Shown piece by piece: positions 1 through 12,698 of a stretch of DNA of 64,000 nucleotides. The notes under the pieces are model-generated. The model saw nothing but the letters and a program-made list of their open reading frames with translations, searched no databases and had not been told where the DNA came from. Each line of letters starts with the position of its first letter. The stretch's first letter is position 1. This DNA comes from Acanthamoeba castellanii str. Neff. Lineage: Eukaryota > Discosea > Longamoebia > Acanthamoebidae. The stretch lies in the NCBI RefSeq assembly GCF_000313135.1, contig NW_004457363.1, positions 48,669 through 112,668 on the forward strand. Reading direction: 5' to 3'. The translations under genes were made by a program, and so were the position numbers.

Positions 1-126
1 ACCGACGTACAGGGAAGCTTCCAAGTGAGGGCCGGGCAGCTGGCGGCCTGGGGCTGGGGCTGGAACACGGCGTCCGAAGGGGACGAGCGCAACAAGACCA
101 CGACGGCAACCACAAGAATCGATTGA
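1..126 (+). CDS. Possible C-terminal end of an unidentified gene (partial)
   Basis: Frame 1 is open from the first base and stops with TGA at 124-126, giving about 41 residues that start TDVQGSFQVRAGQ and include a Trp/Gly run (AAWGWGWN). It would be the last exon of a plus-strand gene lying to the left of the window. No domain is recognisable and an open frame this short can occur by chance in GC-rich DNA, so the call is weak. Confidence 0.2.
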   Translation, partial: TDVQGSFQVRAGQLAAWGWGWNTASEGDERNKTTTATTRID

Positions 127-374
127 AGGGATGAGGCTCGGAGCCATGACTGCGCAAACTGACTTTGTTTCTCGGCTGGGCGAAGACTTCTTCTTGGTCT
201 TTGCCTTTGCCTCCTTTTCCACTAACATATCTGTGGTCCAGTTCTCGGCTCTTTCCCACTATTATTGGCTCATTTCGTAGAACGAAAATGAAACTCCTGT
301 CTTTATGGCGAGACTGGTCGGAGGAAGAGGAGACCCCAATTCCGCCCCAGAAAAGTCGCCAGTGTTGGTTGGGT

Positions 375-3300
375 TCACTCGAACGTCTGGGCGAGCTCCT
401 TCTGCGTGCGGTGCGAGTGCCCGTTCGGTCGCAGCACCCGTGTTTGCGGCATCAGCTGGCGATACTCTGCAAACAAACAAACAACAAACAATGTACCCAT
501 TAATGTGTGCGGTCGTGCGTGTGTCGTGCGTGTCGCGTGTGTCGTGTGTCGTGCGTGTCGCGTGTGTGTCGTGTGTCGTGTGGGCTTACCTTCGGAGCCC
601 TGGTCCTCGTTGGCGCGGATGAGGAACGAGAGGCGGTAGCGCGTCTGGGCGTACTGCGGGTGGAGCTGGGCCAGCACCTTGTGCTCGTCGGCCTTCCGCC
701 GCTGCTGCATGATCACCGTCCGCTTGTGGAAGCCGTGGCCCGACACCAGCCCGACCCGCACCGACGACCCCTTCGGCTTCTCCGCCTCCGCCTCCGCCTC
801 CACCACCTCCGCCTCGGCCTCGGCCTGGTGCCGGCCCCTCTGCGCGTCCAACAGCGCACGCACTGAGCCGCTCGAGGGCGACCCGTCGGCGGCGGACTTG
901 GTCTTGAGTCGCTCGATCCAGTCGCTGAACGCGGGGCTCGGCGGCGCGGCGCCGGCGCCGGCGCTCTCCATAGACGGCGAGAGCGGCGGCGACTTGGTGT
1001 GGTCGGCCTCGGCCTCGCCGTCGCCGGCGGCATTCGGCCCCTTGGTGCGCTGCTCGATCTGCTCGAGCCACCGAGTGCGCAGGCTCTGGTACATGTGCGG
1101 GTCCACCGTCTTGCTGTAGATCCGCGACTTGGACGACGGCTTCCACACCTTGGGCGGCAGCGGCGGCGGCGCCTCCTCGGTCGACGCGGCTAATGCTGAC
1201 GTGGCCGATGTCGATGCTGACGTGTCATCACCGCCACCGGTGCTGGTGGGCGTGGGAATGGGCGCCTTGGTGCGGAGGCGCGACGAGAGCGAGGCCAGCG
1301 ACGGCCCGGCGCCGGCGGCCTCGGTCGACGTCAATGCTGCCGTGGCCACTGCCGCCGCGGGCTGGCCGTGTGTCGTCGACCGACGAGGCGACACGCCTCC
1401 GCCCGACGACGCGGCCGACGCCGACGCAGCGGACGATGCGTTGAGGTCGGCCGAGCTGTAGGAGGCGCGGCGCTTGTGGGGGTCGAGGGCGGAGGCGGCG
1501 CGGCAGGCGGCCTGGAGGCGGCCAACGTCGGCCTTGAGGCCGCGCATGGTGCTCCCCTTGGCGAAGACAGCCGCCATCAGCTCCTCCTTGCTCACGCTCT
1601 GCGGGAGCTGCTTGATCATGTAGAAGCAGTCCGCATTGTCCGTCGTGTCTGTGTGTCGTGCGCGTGCGCGTGTGCGGTGGTGCATGTGCGTGTGCGACGT
1701 GTGCGACGTGTGCGGTGAGAAAAGGGGAGGACTAGGGTCGATGATGAAGAAAGTACCGAGGAGGGCGGCTTCGTTGATCTTGAAGAGGGCGAGGGCCACG
1801 CGGAACAGCACGTACGGCCCCTCGTAGTACAGACTGTCCCACACTTGCAGCACCGTCTGTTGTGCCGCGCGTGTGTCGTGTGTCGCGCGCCGTGCGTGTC
1901 GTGCCGTGTGTGTCGTGTGTGCGATGATGCGTGAGTTGCACGTGCGTTAAAGAAAAAGGAAACGAGGGGAGGTCCGTTGGAAATACGTCGAGTGGGAGCA
2001 CGGTCACGAAGAGACACAGGAACCAATGGTGTAGCACCGGCAATATGTTCATCTACATTGCGATTGGTCAGTGCGACACACACACGACACACACACACGA
2101 CACACACGACACACACGACACACACACACACACACACACACGACACACACGACACACACGACACACACGACACACACACGACACACACAACGACATCATT
2201 TGCGGTGGGGGGGCGTACCTGGAGGTGGTCCAGGTGGGCGGATAATCGCGGGAGGCGGGTCTTGAGCAGGCTCGAGAAGACCTGCGTGTAGATGATGATC
2301 CCTTCCATGGTGCTACCGTAGAAGTCGGACGGCAGCAGGTACTATTTTGATGGCTCGCGGTGAGTTCGTGGCACACGACACACGACACGCACGACTCACG
2401 ACACGACACGCACGGCACACGCACGACACAACACGCTACGCACGACGGATGACACGACACGCACGGCACACGGGACAAGAAAGGCGGAGCGGGCGAACCT
2501 CGATGAGCGTCATGAGCATCCAGAAGGCGTCTTCCTCCTCCATGAAGAGTAGCAACAGCGCGCAGATGAAGTTCATCGACTGGCAGTACCCCACATCTGG
2601 ATCGTCGAGCGTGTGCGCGCGCGTTGTGTTGCGTGTGTCGTGCCGCGCGTGTCGTGCGTGCGGTGGTGCGTGTCGTGCGTGCGGTGGTGCGGGGCGCATT
2701 CTGATGTGAGGGCGGTGGTCGGGGGGGAGAGGTCGGACAGATGGGACTGACTGACTGACCTGTGTTGACGCACGAGTAAGCGGTCAAAACGCGCCGTAGG
2801 GCGGCAATGCCCTCCTCGTCCGATTTGCCCAGCGCTTCGTTGCCGTGGAAGGTTCGTTTCAGGTCCTGCACCCACCCCCACGCCACAACCAGCTGCTCAG
2901 CACATGACACGACACGCACGACACACAACACGCACGGCGCACGACACGACACACGACACAATACCTTTTCGATTTGTACAGTGTGTTTGGTTTCTCGGTT
3001 GCAGTTGAGCAAAATGGATTGGTAGGAGAACAGGCTCTTGTTGGCGTTGGCTCCGCTCAGGCCCTGGTCCACGCCACGCCACGACGTAAGCCAAAACCGC
3101 CGCGCGCGTGTCGTCGTGTGCCGTGTGTGCCGTGCCGTGCGTGTCGTGCTTTGTGTCGTGTCGTGTCACGCCGTGCGTGTCGTGCGGTTTGTTTGGTTTA
3201 CCTGCCAGAACTTGCCCCGGAGGTCGGGCAGAATGCCGTGGGTGCGGATGATGCTCTTCAGCTCCTTCGATCGGCCGATCTTGTGCGGAAAGTCGGGCCG

Positions 3301-5958
3301 TTGCGCGATCTCCTGGTAGTACAGGTTCCACGGCTTTTGTCGCTGCGTGCGCCAAAACTTTTCGCCAGCGTGAAGAGCCGCGACACCTTCTCCTCTTCTG
3401 CACACAAACAGCCATCAATACCACACGACACGACACGACACGACACGACACGACACGACACGACACGACACACAACGATGAGAGTGTGTGCGGTGTGTGC
3501 CTTCGGCTTCGGTGCGCCAGAGGTCGTGCGTCTCGGGCGGGTCGTCGAGGATGATGGCGTTGTCCTCGTTCCACCGCTCGCGGCTCACGCGCCCATCGCC
3601 CTTGACAACGAGGTGCTTCTCGCCGTTCCACGCCTCGCGGCTGCGCGCAAAGTTGCTCATCCACGGACCCACGAGCTCGGTCTCGAGCCACGACGCGTCG
3701 ACCGTGCCCGTCGCCGCAGGGCCGGTCAAGTCAACGTTGACCGAACTCGCCGCGAGACTGCGCGCGTTGACCCCGATCTGAATGCTGACGTCATCTGATG
3801 ACGTCAGCTGGCCGCCGCCGCCGCCATTGTTGTCGTTGGAGTGGTTGCGCCGGATGGTGCCGACGCTGACGGCATCACCGCTGAGCTTGCGCAGGTCGAT
3901 GCCGATCCGGTCCTTGCCGAACTCCCACTCGAGCACGAAGCGAAGCAGGTTCTTCTTGTCGTTGCTCGTCTTCTTGGTGGCGAGGAGCAGCGTGTAGAAG
4001 CAGGCGCCGCCCAGGCGCCCGTAGTAGTCGGGATTGAGCAGCCGCCCCAGCATCGGCTCCCGCGTACGAAAATAACTATCAACAATCTGTCCAGACATCC
4101 ATGCTGGTGTGAGTGCGAGTGCGCAGATGGCGCGTGTGCGTGCGTGCGTGCGTGCGGCCGTGAGTGCGTGTGCGGTGTGTGCGTGTGCGTGTGCCATACC
4201 TGCATGTAGACCTGCTTGATGGCGCAGTAGGTTGTGATGGCTTTGCAGGTGAGCGTGTTGCCCCAGAATGGTGGTAGTCTGTGCAACGCGCGTGCGTGTG
4301 AGCCAAAAAAATAAATAAATAAATAAATAGGTGAGGTGTACCGTTTGCCGAGGCCGAGCACGCTCACCTTGCGCGAGAGGGTGGGCTTCTGCTTGCGAGT
4401 CACCACCACGCCGTGGACTAATTTCAGGCAGACCGCTCGGTCGATCTCCCACCCGCAGAGAATCTCAACGACTGACACCATCGCTCGCGTCAGCCCTAGA
4501 CCCAACCGCATACGACACACGATACACACGACACGACCAACGACACGACACACGCCACTCTCTCGTACACACGACACGGCCAACGACACGACACGCGCGC
4601 AGAACGTACTGAGATCGCGCAGGACGTCCTCCATCTCGACCGCGCCGCCGCTGCTCCGCGTCTCTCGCGCGGTCTCCAGGATCTTGTCGAGCACCTCCTC
4701 CTCCTTGGCCCGGTTGAACCGCCGGCGCTTGAACCGCTTGGCCAGCTCGTCCACGTTGAGCCCTCGAAAGGTGAGCATGCCGGTGCGGTCGATGGGCCGG
4801 TGGTGGTGATGCCACGCGAGCGGGTCGTCCGGGTGCGTGCCCTCGCTGTGCGGTCGGTTGAGCGAGTGCGGTTTCTTGCGGACCGCGCGCCAGCCGCCGC
4901 TGCCGCCGCTGCCGTCGAGCCGTGGCGACAGCGGAGATGACGACGGCGAGACCTCTTCCGTTGCTGTCGTTGACGTTGTCGTTGACGTCGGCGATGTCGA
5001 AACCGGTGAGGTGGGCGATGTCGAAACCGGTGAGGTGGACGACGCCGATGCTGTAGTGGTGGTGGAGGAGGAGGAGGAGGAAGAAGAAGAAGTGGTCTGC
5101 TCGGAGGTGGTCAATAGGTTCTTGTGGGCGTCGAGGTGCTTCTGCAGCATCGACGTCGAGATCAGGTACTGATCGATCGACACCGCAATCCCGTACCTGC
5201 CCACCGACGCCCAAACGCAAACACAAACACAATCGCAAACGCAAACACAATCGCAAACACAAACGCAAAGTGGTGAGCAGTGATTGGATTGGGTACAGTT
5301 TGAGGTGTAGGTGCGGTACCGGATGTCCTCGTGTTCGAGGAGCCGCTTCAAGCAGAGGCGAATGGTTTCGGCGACGTCTTCCTCCAGGTCGCCCTTGCTC
5401 CTCACGTCAAAATTGGTGATGGCTGCGCACCCACGCGAATGTACATCGAGGCACGCATGAGCCTTTGCGAGTTGCGGTGTGTGTCGTGCGTGTCATGCGT
5501 GTCGTGTCGTGTCGTGTCGTGCGGTGTGTGTGGTGTGGTGTGGTGCGTCATCGTACCACGGAGGAAGGCCTCCTCGGTGGTGAGCGGAGGCGACAATCGA
5601 CCGCCGGGTGTGGTCGAGTGTCCGCCGCTGACGGTGGCGCGGCCCAGCATAGGGGACGCCACCCGAAAATTGCCGCGGGTCCTGTGGCTCTTCTTCCGTA
5701 TTGTGGGCGGCAGCAGCATCCTATTATTATTTACAAATAGTCATCATTTATTATTAATTGTTATCAGAAGGTAAAAATAAGAGTGACACCAAACCCAAAA
5801 AATAACAAATCATAACAAATAATAAGATAAATCGCTCAGCGATTTTTAATAATAAAAGGCGAGATTTCGTACTTGGCGTCGATGGTGCCGTCGTGCTCCA
5901 CGTGCAAAATGGATTCCCATCCCTCGGGAATCTGCAGCTCATCTCCACTCGTCTCCAT
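375..5958 (-). CDS. TBC-domain Rab GTPase-activating protein
   Basis: A multi-exon gene predicted to stimulate GTP hydrolysis by a Rab on membranes. The ATG at 5958 starts METSGDELQIPEGWE; its exon ends GCC AA and joins in phase with an exon at about 5719. The TBC core runs through several exons between about 3360 and 1740. It contains LRGKFWQ, the arginine-finger motif IEKDLKRT (IxxDxxR) and the glutamine-finger motif VGYCQSMNF (YxQ), so catalytic residues are present. N-terminal to it is a Ser/Thr-rich linker with (SPVSTSPT) repeats and a conserved-looking region around 4080-3510. The C-terminal region (1640-600) is Ala/Ser-rich and ends RTQKELAQTFE. Introns are filled with GTGTC-type repeats. 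The frame slips by one base near 3357 within an A/T homopolymer, and one intron (3398-3500) has an apparent GC donor. The Rab partner cannot be predicted. Confidence 0.85.
2074..2190. repeat. ACACACGAC tandem repeat in TBC-gene intron
   Basis: An array of ACACGACAC-type units in the intron preceding the exon that encodes LQVWDSLYYEGPYVLF. It is the longest repeat in this gene; other introns hold shorter versions in either orientation. Confidence 0.95.
3422..3475. repeat. CGACA pentamer repeat in TBC-gene intron
   Basis: About ten copies of the pentamer ACACG within the GC-AG intron 3398-3500. Confidence 0.95.
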
Positions 5959-6466
5959 CGCCGTCGGTGGGCCAAATTGGGTTGGTGCGCCACCTCCAAC
6001 GCGCCACGAACAATAACCAAGCACAAAACGAACAACATTAATTATCCCTTACAGTAATTTCAACTATTGTTTCAGTATTTGTGGTATTTGCACAGCTGGG
6101 TCGCGTGTTGCCAACAGGTTGCAAACATGATCTTGTATTGTATTTATCTTGTAGTGTTGTGTGTAAAGGTTGATGGTGTGGGTGTGGCTGCAGACCAGCC
6201 CAAAAGAGAGACAAATGAATACAAGAGAGTAGGAGTGCAAGGAGAAGAAGAGGAGAGACCCTCTGTTGCAGCCAGACCTCGCCTGCTGGTCATAACCAGA
6301 GAGGTTGGAGAAGCTGCAGAGGAGCAAGTGAAGAGAGAAGTTGATGCCGAAGACGTCGAGGTGTGTACGGAAGAAGAGGAGAAGAAGTAGAGGGCGAAGG
6401 TGATTGAAGTGGGAGAAGAATGAAGTAAAGGTGGTGGAGGTGTGTGTGTGGAGAGGAGAAGTGGTT
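5959..6466. other. Intergenic: TBC gene upstream region and Tim23 3' flank
   Basis: About 500 bases between two minus-strand genes. It should hold the promoter and 5' leader of the TBC gene and the 3' UTR of Tim23. The part near 6160-6400 is purine-rich. No convincing coding frame was found; the frames running through it do not join to either gene. Confidence 0.5.
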
Positions 6467-7296
6467 TTACTCGTCGGCGGGAAGGATCTTTCGCAGGCCC
6501 ATCACGTTGTACTTGTGACCCAGGACAAGCCCGAACCCAACAACGCCACCAAGCGCGCCGAACGCCATGCTCCTGATGAGGCCGGCTGTGGGGAGGAGAA
6601 ACGATGTGTGAGCGCGACGGCACAAATGCAGATGCGACGATTATATCCAAGTAGCGCAGATGGAGATTGCTGGAGTTGATCGAGGGAGAGGAAGCAAGAA
6701 GAAAAGGAGTCGTACCTCCACTCCAGTAGATGAGAGGCGCCATGGTGGTGCCAGCGACGATGTTGAGACCATCTTGCTTCTGCCTCGCGGCCGCAGTGGC
6801 CGTCTCGACGCCCGAGTAGAGAAGCACCAACACGCCGAGGCCGTTGGCCATGCGGCCACCCTTTCGGCCGGCACCGTTGAGGCAGGCGTTTAATCGCAGC
6901 TTCCACGGCAGACCACGCTCGGCATCTCGCAGACCCTTCAATCCACCCCATGTCGTGCCGATCACTCCACCTGATGGGAAATGCCAGCAAGGGAGCACGC
7001 AATCAGCACGCAATCTACGGAAATGAACGCCGCTACACGAAAAATCTGCGAAGATGCTAAGTACCGGTGAGCCAGGCACCACCCCAGAGCCAAGTTGATC
7101 GATCAGCCCAGGACATCTTTCGGGCCTGGTTGTCGTCCGCGAAGATGTATTCGGCGCCCTTGGGTCCGGAGAGTCCATACATCGGATTTGTGTAGCTAAT
7201 CGAATCGACATCGATGCCGATGTTGTCCAGCTTGGGCTCTGGGAACGCATCAAAATCGGGCATGGAAGAAGAGTCGGCGTACGAGGAGTCACCCAT
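6467..7296 (-). CDS. TIM23: Mitochondrial import inner membrane translocase subunit Tim23
   Basis: The channel-forming subunit of the presequence translocase of the inner mitochondrial membrane. Three exons give a protein that starts MGDSSYADSSSMPDFDAFPE, has a soluble acidic N-terminal segment, and then the four-helix Tim17/22/23 core. Recognisable pieces are GGAWLTG joined to GGVIGTTWGGLKGL, then a basic loop (RLNACLNGAGRKGGRMANG) and GVLVLLYSGVETA. The last exon, AGLIRSMAFGALGGVVGFGLVLG, ends LRKILPADE before TAA at 6467-6469. The Gly-rich spacing typical of the family is intact. Intron 1 begins GTACTTAGC inside the first glycine segment. A Tim17 or Tim22 identity is less likely because of the long hydrophilic N-terminus. 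It is independent of its neighbours. Confidence 0.93.
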
Positions 7297-7527
7297 TGTA
7301 GTGTGTTCTGCGAATAAGATGCCGCTGTTTCGTGCCGCTCCAATCGATTACAAAATCTCTGCAGATCTCGTGCCACTCTGTGCTTCCTACTTCCTCGAAT
7401 CGACCACCTTAACCTAGTCTCCGGAGCACGCGAAATTTCACATTTTAACACCCATTTCGTTCTTCCGACGAGCGACAAAGAACGAAGAGACGATAAGAAA
7501 TACGGTGCTGTTGCTTGTTGGATTGCT

Positions 7528-8875
7528 TTACATAAACTCTAGCTTATGGAAGGTGACAGGCTTCGTTCGCGACACCTTCACCTGTTGCGGCGCGGTGGCT
7601 GCCACCACCGATCTCCTTCTCCGCTTGTTGATGGCGTTGCCCTCCTCGCCCGCCGCGGTCAACGTAGACGGGCGGCGATGATGTTGATGATGGTCGTCGT
7701 CGTGCACGACCGGCGGAATGACGTCGGTGCTGCTTCCGCCGCTCCCTCCTCGGACTGGCGACGATGCTCTTCCGCCTGCAGGTGCACGCCGCCGTCGGCA
7801 CTGGTTCGCCTTCGGCCGCGTCGCCGCCCTTGCACGACGGGCAGTACTGGTGGAACTCGAGCACAGATGCTGCCGCCGCCCGCAGCGCCGCCTCGTCCGC
7901 CGCCGACAGGCATCGCTCCCTTTCCTTGCGCTTCCGCGACGATGACGACGACCCCAACGTCGGCGACACCGCGGCCGCGGCCGCAGCTGCAGCCGCGATG
8001 AGCGCCACGTCGACGCCCGACGTCGAGTACGACCGGGTCTGGTGGTGGTGACCACGGTGCCGCTGGGCCTGGTGCGCCGCGTAGTGGTCGCGGTCGTAGT
8101 GGTGGTGGTGGTGAGGTGGTGGCGGAGGATAGTAGTGGGGCAGTTCATGAGCTCCTCCCGTTCCTCGGGTAGCCGCGGCCCACTGTGATTGGTGGTGCCC
8201 CAGGGCAGGCTCATGACAGCCGGCCGGCAAGCCGTGGTGTCCACGATGAGCAGGAGGTTGATGAAGATGGTGGTGGTGGTGGTGTTGATAGGCCGGGTGA
8301 TGGTGGTGCTGGTGCTGGTGTTGGTGTGGTCCGACGCCTTCGGCGAGCGAGTGCCGCCGGCGGTGTCGCTCCTGCTTGGCGAGCTGGTGCTGGAGGATGT
8401 CCCTCTGCTGCTTGAGCACGTGAAGCTGGCGCTCGAGGGCCAGCATGCGCTCGTCGGCGCCGGGCGGGGACGAGGGCCTCTGGTGCTGCTGCTGCTGGGC
8501 CTGGTGGTGGTGCGACTGAAGGTGGTCCACGACGGGCAGGCTCGCGTAGTGGACGGTGGGCGAGGTATGGTGGTGCTGGTGGTGGGCTGCGGCGGCAGCG
8601 GCGGCGGCGGCGGCGGCGGCGTAGTGGTGGTCGTCGAAGGAGGGCATGGAGGCCGACCTCTTCCGCTCCATCATCATGTCGTTGACGTCCCCCAACAGCT
8701 CCCTGATCGACGGCAGTCGTTCACGGTCCTCGAGTGAAGAAGAAGAAGATGAAGATGAAGCGGCGGAGGCTGAAGATGGTGGTGGCGACGAGAGAGGCAG
8801 CGAAGGCCGTCGGCCCGTACTAGTGTGGTGCACCATCGCTGGCGCGGCGGCCAGGAGCGGGGCAGCAGCGGACAT
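7528..8875 (-). CDS. Low-complexity His/Gln/Ala-rich protein, LPSIRELL motif (family member A)
   Basis: No known function. The ATG at 8875 starts MSAAAPLLAAAPAMVHH. In order it has a Ser-rich stretch, the motif RLPSIRELLGDV, an Ala tract, a coiled-coil-prone segment (ERMLALERQLHVLKQQRD), long His/Gln/Pro runs, a basic RKRKERER cluster suggesting nuclear entry, and a small Cys cluster (CPSCKGG, then ACTC). Past the Cys cluster two frames compete. One stops at 7544. The other stops at 7528 and ends PVTFHKLEFM, which resembles the C-termini of members B, C and D; a short intron or an indel near 7700-7780 is needed to reach it, so I extend the gene to 7528. Position, composition and motifs suggest a nuclear regulator, but this is inference. 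Confidence 0.6.
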
Positions 8876-9776
8876 GCTCTCTCTCTCTCTTTGGTTTTGT
8901 TTGTTTCCTCCCTTCTTCTTCCTCTCGTTGGTCTAGCTCTGTTTCCGGCCGAGGCCTGTTGTGGCTTCTTGGGAATGGGAACGTGGGCCGGCCGGGTTTG
9001 GGGATCGCAGATGTGTGACGCTAGCTGTGCGAGCGAGCTGAGAGTACTTTGGCAGCCGGCGCGATGACGCGATGTGCAGTGGCCGGAGTGGCCGAGTTGT
9101 AGTACTTGGCGAGGGGTTGACGAGGTCGGTGACCGAGTGGGTGGTCGGGGGGTTAGGAGTTGGCGGCTTGGGGCAGAAGGTCTGGCGAGGAGGCGGTTTT
9201 GTGCACTGGCCCTCCGCGCGGGTCTGGTGGTGTGGCTTGGGCTACGGCTAAGGGGCAAGCGGATAAGCGAGATGAATAGGTGGCGCCACTGAGCCGGTGA
9301 GCATGAACTTATCAGTGCACGGCCGCTATCTTACAGTAATCTTCCCCCAGCCCACGCAGCGCTACGTGATCGGCCGCTCGAGTTCGATTGAATTTCGCCC
9401 TTCTGTGCGCTATCGCCTGGTCTGTTGGGCGGCAGTGGCGCGGCACCGTCGGCTCAAGTACAGCGCGGGAGCGCGACCTGGTCGACCCACACCATTTTAT
9501 CGCCCGTCGACACAAACCCTGAGGGCCAATCATTCCACGGAGCTGAATTAAGCTCGTCGACAAAATTTCTGGTTGGCGGAAGTATTAGCGCCCCAACCAG
9601 TAGTACTGGTACCCCCATTTGGTTGCGGTGCCGAGCAAGGGGAGCCTCGACACGTCGGCTTTGTTGGCGACCAGGTTAGGAATATCCCATTCTTTTGTGG
9701 TGGGTAACTGGGAAAAGTTCGTTGGCTCCAGACATGTCGTTTATAAGAGTTGCTGCAATGTAGTTGGAACACAGTC
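8876..9776. other. Intergenic region between family members A and B
   Basis: About 900 bases without a convincing gene. It should hold the promoter of member A (a CT-rich leader, CTCTCTCTCTCTTTGG, lies directly upstream of its ATG on the displayed strand) and the 3' flank of member B. Short frames at 9297-9551 and 9312-9563 lack recognisable features. Confidence 0.5.
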
Positions 9777-11700
9777 TTAGTGCCCACGCAGATCCACGTC
9801 GACGAGACTGCGGTTGTGGTCACGGAGGGTGCCGCCACCGGGCCTGGTGCGTGCGTCGAGCACCGGTGCGCCCGTGTGGTGGTGAAACACCAGCGCGCTG
9901 CTGTCTCGCGGCCTGCGTGGCGAGCTCATGTCGCGGCGGCCAGCTTCGTAGGGGTGCGCAAGAAGTGCCTGGCTGGTCTGGTGATCTGCTGGATCCAGCC
10001 TCGGGCGGCGGGACTGGCGGTGGTGGTCGTAGGCCTGCGACTGGTAGGCAGGCATCGACCGCGCCAAGTGCCGTGGGTACGATCCGTAGTAGTAGCCGCC
10101 GCCTTCGTCGCTTTCGTTCTTGTGTTCCCGCTTTCGCTTTCGCTCTTCTGCTGCTCGGTACCAGTTCACGTTGTCGTCGTCGAGGAAGAGGTCGGCCGAG
10201 TGGTGCAGCTCCTCGGCTAGCGGCGGTGGGCCGCCCCAATGGGGCAGGCCGCTCGGGTGGGAGTGGTTGTGACCGTGGCCGTGGCCGTGGCTGATGTAGG
10301 GATAGGCCGCGAGCCCGGGAGGCGGGCCGAGTGCACACATGCAGGTCACGGGCGCCTCAGGTTGCTGTTGGTGACTGCCGCGCCGCGATGACGACGAAGA
10401 TGACGAAGAAGATGACGAAGTCGACGGCAGCGACGACGACAGCGTGGGCGTAGAGTGCGAGTGCGAGTGCGAGAGTGGAAGACGAGGGCAAGAGCGGTTG
10501 GATGACCGATGTCAGCATGAGCTGTTCCCAGATGTCGAGCTCCTTCTTCGTCGCCACGCCTCGCCGACCGCCCGGCGTCGAGAGGTTGGCGGCAACGCGC
10601 GAAGATCCCCGCGACCCGACCTGCTGTTCCTCCTCGTCACCAGCCTCGCGGGTGGAGGTGGAGCGTCGGCGGGCGTAGTGGGCTTCCTGATCAGCGGGTG
10701 GTGGTGGTGTTGATGATGATGGCGTGGCTTTGGTCGTCTGCTCGGCGCTGCGTCGTCGCTTCTCCTCGAGCCGCTGCCTGAGCTTCTCGTTGAGGCACTT
10801 GCGGGCCGCGCTGTCCGGCAGTGGTCGGCGGTGGTCATCGCCACCAAGCGGCGGCTGCGGTGCTCGGGCCAGGACCCGCTGCGGCCGGCGCCTGGCGCTA
10901 GAGGTGGTGGCTGCGGCGGCTCGGGTGGCGGTCGTGGCCACCGAGGCGAGGCCGTAGCCCACCAGAACCGGAGGCGGGCTGCTGCCCGCTTCGTCGTAGT
11001 CCTCGTCCGATGAAGACAGGCATCGATCGGTCTGGGTTGCGGTCTCGCCCTCCTCGAGGGGGCTGTGGAGCGCGTAGTCGTTCTGGTCTTCTTCTTCTTC
11101 TTCGATGACGATGTAGTCCCGGCCCGACTTCGTCAAGTAGTGGCCCGCAACCTGCCGCTTCTGCAGATCAGCCCTACGTGTAGCGCCGCCCTGAGACGTG
11201 GCGGTGTTGGTCTCCTCCTCGATCATGTAGGGCCTTGGGGGCCACGAGGCGTGGCGGGCGAACGACAACTCTGAAGAAGAAGAAGATGGGGACGGAGGCG
11301 ACGCGGAAGATGAAGACTGCGCTGGGGGGTGGTTGAGCAGAAAGTCGATGCCCAGCCTCCTTGGGACCGAGGATGTTGTTGATGTGTGCTGCTGCTGCTG
11401 CATCTGCCCCGGTTCGAAGCTGTAGGCCGCGCCGGGGGTGGTCGTTGTAGTAGTTGTAGTAGAGGCAAGGTGGATGATGGTGTGGTCGCTACGCGTCAGT
11501 GACCGGCCGGCACGATGTAGTGGCGTTGCTGTAGGAACGAAGGAATGATCTCTGTGGTCGACGACCCGGCCGCCTTGCGGCCCTTGGTCGGTGGGCGCAT
11601 CAGTGCTCGGGTCGTCCTTGTGCTGCAGCTGGAGCAGCACGTCGGCCACCTCCAATTCGACCGACCTATTTTCACCGTCCGCCACCGTCGCTCTCTTCAT
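9777..11700 (-). CDS. Low-complexity nuclear-type protein, LGIDFLLN motif (family member B)
   Basis: No known function. I take the ATG at 11700 (MKRATVADGENRSVELEVADVLLQLQ); an upstream ATG at 11928 is possible. The protein has a Thr tract, the motif RRLGIDFLLNHPP, acidic and Ser-rich stretches, and a basic helix with CLNEKLRQRLEEKRRRS. A 76-base intron at 10365-10440 (GTCGTC donor, CAG acceptor) joins in phase to a second exon with a His/Gly run, EERKRKREHKN, and SSALVFHHHTG near the end. The first motif matches LSINFLLN in member C and SIPFLLN in member D. The Phe-His piece resembles VLIFHHMKV in member C. The intron is inferred, and the true start and exact end are uncertain. Confidence 0.55.
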
Positions 11701-12698
11701 CTTCTTCTTGCGCTTCCAACCAAAGCAGCTGAGTGTCTGACTCAGTGAGCCTTTGATCAACAACCTGACACCACACTGGAGGGTCAAGCTCAGCTGAAGC
11801 GGAGGCAGCGGCGTGTGGCGTGACAGGGTCCAGCAGCTGAATTGACACTGAGCTGGCAGTGAAAGGCGCCGTGACTTCGCTGGGTGTGAAGGCCAAAGAA
11901 GCAGAAGACCGAGACGAGGATCGGTCATGTACCACCCCAAGATAGCCCCAGAGCGGGGCTATTTCGATCTCTTCGTGCGGCTTAGGAAAGCGAGCCTAAT
12001 TACTGCAACCAATCAACGATAAGATATATTTATAGAACACTGCTAATTCGTAACCCTATTTAAGGTAAGTCACTAACCACATGCCGACCGCGTGGTATTT
12101 GAACAATGGCCTGATGGAGAAGGTGGCGGAGGGATGAAAGGCCAGAATGGTGGACCAGCCCTTCACCACAAGGTGTCAAAAAGGCCATGAGCGATCCGCT
12201 ACGAGATTACTGTGTGGGTGGGAATTTCTGCAACCTACCACCCGGCTCGCGGACCATTGCCTTTGTTGATGTTACACAACACCCCATATGTGTACCTGAC
12301 GGCTTTGTAACGTTCTTGGTGTCGGCTGGTCTGGATAACCAGCGCGGCGCTACGTTTGAATACCACCATAGAAGTTCTATCTATTCCCCTCTTTTAGTTG
12401 CGTAATTATTATTACTGTAATAATGTTGTGTGAGTAGTTTTTGCCCTCAATACGGCACATGTGCTTGGTCTTCTGCGAGTGGCTGGATTCCACTGCGGTA
12501 CTCCCAGATATACGCTCAGACTCAGAGGAATTCACCACACACAAACGGCGTGCGAGCACACCAAGACGTTGGCTACATGATGAGAACCCGCAATCTGTTG
12601 CTGTGAACACGCTAGTAGTACTCTCTTACTAGGGCGCTCTCTTGAGCGGGTACACGGGTAAAAGTAATAGAGGAGAATGAGAAGGAGAAGGAAGGCTT
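11701..12698. other. Intergenic region between family members B and C
   Basis: About 1 kb, less GC-rich than the flanking genes in 11990-12640. It probably contains the 5' leader or a first exon of member B (an open frame from about 11935 to 11672 reads protein-like) and the 3' flank of member C. No other gene can be supported. Confidence 0.45.

Noticed and set aside
8189..8737. Val/Leu-rich plus-strand frame as a membrane protein
   Set aside because: It is the antisense of the His/Gln-rich tract of member A; CAC/CAG runs read as GTG/CTG on the other strand.
10357..10440. Hydrophobic C-terminus (VVVAAVDFVIFFVIFVV) as a membrane anchor of member B
   Set aside because: It is the translation of a GTCGTC...CAG intron that removes cleanly in phase to reach the second exon.
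12187..12632. Small plus-strand genes in the B-C spacer
   Set aside because: Short frames with average composition, no motif and no promoter signal; chance cannot be excluded.
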